A stretch of 7,086 bases of DNA from Clostridia bacterium. GTDB lineage: Bacteria; Bacillota; Clostridia; Christensenellales; Aristaeellaceae. How positions within the stretch are numbered: the first letter of the stretch is position 1; each line of letters opens with the position of its first letter. The notes beneath the pieces are model-generated. The model was not told the origin of the DNA, did not search any database, and saw nothing but the letters and a program-made list of their open reading frames with translations. The stretch lies in assembly GCA_017471125.1 (NCBI GenBank), contig JAFUWR010000020.1, forward strand, positions 1-7,086, given 5' to 3'. Positions 5,623 through 7,086 of the stretch are shown here, in pieces. The translations under genes and the position numbers were made by a program.

Positions 5623-5632
5623 GCCGCCCTGT
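5602..5632 (-). terminator. Probable hup terminator hairpin
   Basis: Read on the minus strand after the hup stop, ACAGGGC pairs with GCCCTGT (7 base pairs). Inside are a single G-G mismatch, a second stem GCTTC/GAGGC (5 pairs, one G-T), and a 5-base loop. The trailing bases TGCTTATAAAA form only a poor U-tract, so termination is probably incomplete. It begins about 43 bases after the stop codon, and some read-through into rqcP is plausible. Confidence 0.6.
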
Positions 5633-5648
5633 CGTGCGATGACGCGCG

Positions 5649-5662
5649 GGGACGCCGGTCCC
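5649..5662. other. Small hairpin just after hup
   Basis: GGGAC (5649-5653) and GTCCC (5658-5662) form a 5-pair stem with a 4-base loop, 12 bases downstream of the hup stop codon. There is no T-run on either strand. It may protect the 3' end of the hup message or mean nothing; the sequence does not decide. Confidence 0.3.
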
Positions 5663-5674
5663 TGCCTGTCTGTC

Positions 5675-5944
5675 TTAGAACTCGTCCTTGAAGCCCTTGC
5701 CGGCCTTGAAGGCGGGGATGCGCTTCGCGGCGATCTGGGTGGTCTCGCCGGTGGCGGGGTTGCGGCCCACGCGAGCGGCGCGCTCCTTGACCTCAAAGGT
5801 GCCAAAGCCCATGATCTGGACCTTTTCGCCGGCCTTGAGGGCCTCGGTGACGGACTCGGTGAAGGCGTTCAGCGCAGCCTCGGCCTGCTTCTTGTTCAGT
5901 TCGGACTTCTCAGCGATCTTCGCGATCAGGGTCGACTTGTTCAT
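5675..5944 (-). CDS. hup: HU-family DNA-binding protein (89 aa)
   Basis: HU is a small abundant dimer that bends and compacts the chromosome without strict sequence preference. The whole protein is the HU/IHF fold: helical N-terminus MNKSTLIAKIAEKSELNKKQ (1-20), the signature IMGFGTFEVKERAAR (44-58), and the DNA-gripping arm with RNPATGE (61-67), whose Pro63 is the intercalating proline. The ending IPAFKAGKGFKDEF (76-89) is standard. Length is close to B. subtilis HBsu (92 aa). The start at 5944 is set by GGAGGTG at 5959-5953, 8 bases upstream; a longer in-frame ATG at 5983 has no such site and adds 13 residues foreign to the family. Codons favour GC-ending forms, and the ORF is flanked by AT-richer DNA upstream and a terminator-like hairpin downstream, suggesting its own transcript. 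IHF is less likely in this lineage. Confidence 0.96.
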   Translation of the reverse strand: MNKSTLIAKIAEKSELNKKQAEAALNAFTESVTEALKAGEKVQIMGFGTFEVKERAARVGRNPATGETTQIAAKRIPAFKAGKGFKDEF

Positions 5945-5952
5945 GATAGATA

Positions 5953-5959
5953 CACCTCC
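5953..5959 (-). promoter_or_regulatory. Strong ribosome binding site of hup
   Basis: GGAGGTG on the minus strand lies 8 bases before the ATG at 5944-5942 and is a near-ideal anti-Shine-Dalgarno match, as expected for a highly expressed protein. It rules out the ATG at 5983 as the start. Confidence 0.88.
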
Positions 5960-5973
5960 AAATATTTTAAGCA

Positions 5974-6021
5974 CATTGAGCACAATATCGCATAAACCTA
6001 TGCCGGTTCCATTGAGCGCAA
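5974..6021 (-). repeat. Paired 12-base direct repeat flanking a hairpin upstream of hup
   Basis: On the minus strand TTGCGCTCAATG (6021-6010) and TTGTGCTCAATG (5985-5974) differ at one base and are exactly 36 bases apart. Centred between them is the inverted repeat GCATA-AACC-TATGC (plus strand, 5990-6003). The arrangement sits 30-77 bases before the hup start codon. Repeat spacing near a multiple of the helical turn fits two sites for one regulator on the same DNA face, or a structured leader. I do not recognise the motif. Confidence 0.45.
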
Positions 6022-6024
6022 CAA

Positions 6025-6030
6025 ATTACA
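6025..6030 (-). promoter_or_regulatory. Weak candidate -10 box for hup
   Basis: TGTAAT on the minus strand matches TATAAT at five of six positions and would place the transcription start near 6018, giving a leader of about 75 bases that contains both direct repeats. No good -35 box lies at 16-18 bases upstream. The AT-rich 131-base gap between mazG and hup is the expected place for a hup promoter, but I cannot fix its position. Confidence 0.2.
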
Positions 6031-6075
6031 TATTCAAGCAAAAGCCCCGTAATTCCTGCTTTCCTGCGCTCTGAA

Positions 6076-7086
6076 TCACAATTTTACCAAATCCCAATAA
6101 TGGCGCAATCTTTCGGGGGCGACGGTATCGAAGTCATGGCCCTCGGCCCGCATCCCGTCCTCCATTTTGGCGAAGCGCTTGATGAATCGGGCCGTGGCGT
6201 TGTTGAGCGCCAGCTCCGGGTCCACCCCCGCCCGGCGCATCCTGTCGCAGAGATAAAACAGCATCACGCCGAAGCCCGCCTCGTCCAGCTTTTCTTCACC
6301 ATCTACGGGCGCCTGGACGCCCGCCTCCGCCGCCCGCTTCAGCACCTTCGCCGCCCGGAGCGTGGCCGGCAGCGTCCGGGTCACGTCCCGCATGGCCTCG
6401 GCCCGGGTGGTCTGGCCGCGCTCGGCCATCTTGTTCTTGCTCCACAGGCCCAGCACCTCCCCGGCGTCGTCGGCGCGGTCCCGGCCGAACACGTGGGTGT
6501 GGCGGTGCAGCATCTTCTGGCAGACGGCGGTGGTCACGTCGGTGATGTCGAATTCGCCGTGCTTCCGGCCGATCTCCGCGTGCAGCGCCACCTGCAGCAG
6601 CATGTCGCCCAGCTCGTCGTAGAGATGCTCGGGGCTGCCCTCGTCGATGGCGTCGATGACCTCGTAGGCCTCCTCGAGGATGAAGGGCCGCAGGCTCTCG
6701 TGGGTCTGCACCCGGTCCCAGGGGCAGCCGTTGGGCGCGCACAGCAGGCGCAGGATCTCGTTCAGGTGCTCCGCGTCGTAGCGCTCGAGCTTCATGATGT
6801 CCCGCTGGGCGGGCACCAGGCAGCACGCCCGGTGGTCGAAGCCCTCGGCCCGATCCAGCGCGTACAGCGGCATGGACGCCACATCGCCCTCGCCGGTCAT
6901 CAGCCAGACCGCGCTCTCCTCCGGGTAGACCTCCATGAGCTTCAGCTTCACCTCGCAGGCCAGCTCCCGGCTGTCGATCTCCCGGACGAAGCAGTGCTCC
7001 CGTGCGGTCAGGTGGAAGTCCTCCCACTCCGACGCCGCCACGCACCGCGCCTCGCCGGTCACCAGCGCCAGCAGCGCGCCCTCGGC
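6076..7086 (-). CDS. mazG: YabN-type tetrapyrrole methylase/MazG fusion, C-terminal 336 residues (5' end outside window)
   Basis: MazG hydrolyses (d)NTPs, including abnormal ones, to the monophosphate and pyrophosphate. The frame stays open to the right edge, so the GTG at 7062 is not the real start. Numbering residues from the edge, about 1-92 are the tail of a methylase-like domain (KLMEVYPEE, LYALDR, DHRACCLVP), as in Bacillus YabN. The first MazG domain starts near 105 with APNGCPWDRVQTHESL. It has the metal-binding set Glu138, Glu139, Glu142, Glu158 and Asp161 (EEAYE ... ELGD), followed by HRHTHVFG. The second MazG domain is shortened: its EExxE helix is missing and the ELGD-like position reads EAGF (about 269-272), although LALNNATARFIKRFAKME is present. 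The stop at 6076 gives a normal C-terminal end. It lies 131 bases upstream of hup with no clear terminator between them. Activity probably rests on the first MazG domain. Confidence 0.93.
   Translation of the reverse strand, partial: AEGALLALVTGEARCVAASEWEDFHLTAREHCFVREIDSRELACEVKLKLMEVYPEESAVWLMTGEGDVASMPLYALDRAEGFDHRACCLVPAQRDIMKLERYDAEHLNEILRLLCAPNGCPWDRVQTHESLRPFILEEAYEVIDAIDEGSPEHLYDELGDMLLQVALHAEIGRKHGEFDITDVTTAVCQKMLHRHTHVFGRDRADDAGEVLGLWSKNKMAERGQTTRAEAMRDVTRTLPATLRAAKVLKRAAEAGVQAPVDGEEKLDEAGFGVMLFYLCDRMRRAGVDPELALNNATARFIKRFAKMEDGMRAEGHDFDTVAPERLRHYWDLVKL

Noticed and set aside
5945..5983. N-terminal extension of HU to the ATG at 5983
   Set aside because: It would put the strong GGAGGTG inside the coding region and add residues not found in HU proteins.
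6035..6070. Terminator between mazG and hup
   Set aside because: Only 5-base stems such as AAAGC/GCTTT with long loops can be drawn, without a following T-run.
7060..7062. GTG at 7062 as the start of a stand-alone MazG
   Set aside because: The frame is open to the window edge and the residues on both sides continue the methylase-like domain of YabN, so the gene is cut by the window.
1..7086. tRNA, rRNA, CRISPR array, insertion sequence, riboswitch or phage genes
   Set aside because: No repeat array, terminal inverted repeats, transposase, integrase or recognisable structured RNA was seen; nearly the whole window is core chromosomal coding sequence.

Overview
The window is a GC-rich stretch of a Bacillota chromosome, most likely from a high-GC class Clostridia gut-type lineage. 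The evidence is the ctsR-mcsA-mcsB-clpC operon, a fused IspD-IspF, a YabN-type methylase-MazG fusion next to HU and RqcP, and AGGAGG-type ribosome binding sites. I cannot name a genus. All nine genes lie on the minus strand, so transcription runs from high to low coordinates. The genes at both edges are cut by the window.

In transcription order: (1) 7086-6076, the C-terminal part of a tetrapyrrole methylase/MazG fusion. (2) A 131-base AT-richer gap with a repeat-hairpin-repeat arrangement, then hup (HU protein, 5944-5675). (3) A gap of about 150 bases with a terminator-like hairpin, a possible promoter and a palindromic REP-like element. (4) A tight cluster rqcP-ispDF-mtnN (5522-3382) joined by an ATGA overlap and an abutting stop/start. 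(5) A 72-base gap with a near-consensus housekeeping promoter and a textbook CtsR operator. (6) ctsR-mcsA-mcsB-clpC (3309 to 1), with two gene overlaps and one 20-base gap.

The stress operon forms one circuit. CtsR represses its own promoter. McsA/McsB inactivate CtsR and mark proteins with phosphoarginine, and ClpC, with ClpP encoded elsewhere, degrades marked proteins. The upstream genes are housekeeping: nucleotide clean-up (MazG), nucleoid packaging (HU), rescue of stalled ribosomes (RqcP), isoprenoid precursor synthesis (IspDF) and recycling of S-adenosylhomocysteine/methylthioadenosine (MtnN).

I see no new multi-gene system, mobile element, CRISPR array or RNA gene. The most interesting departures are: an McsB with no cysteine at all and a degenerate phosphoarginine-sensing motif; a MazG protein whose second domain has lost its catalytic signature; a compact palindrome resembling dispersed intergenic repeats; and an unexplained 36-base-period direct repeat around a hairpin upstream of hup.
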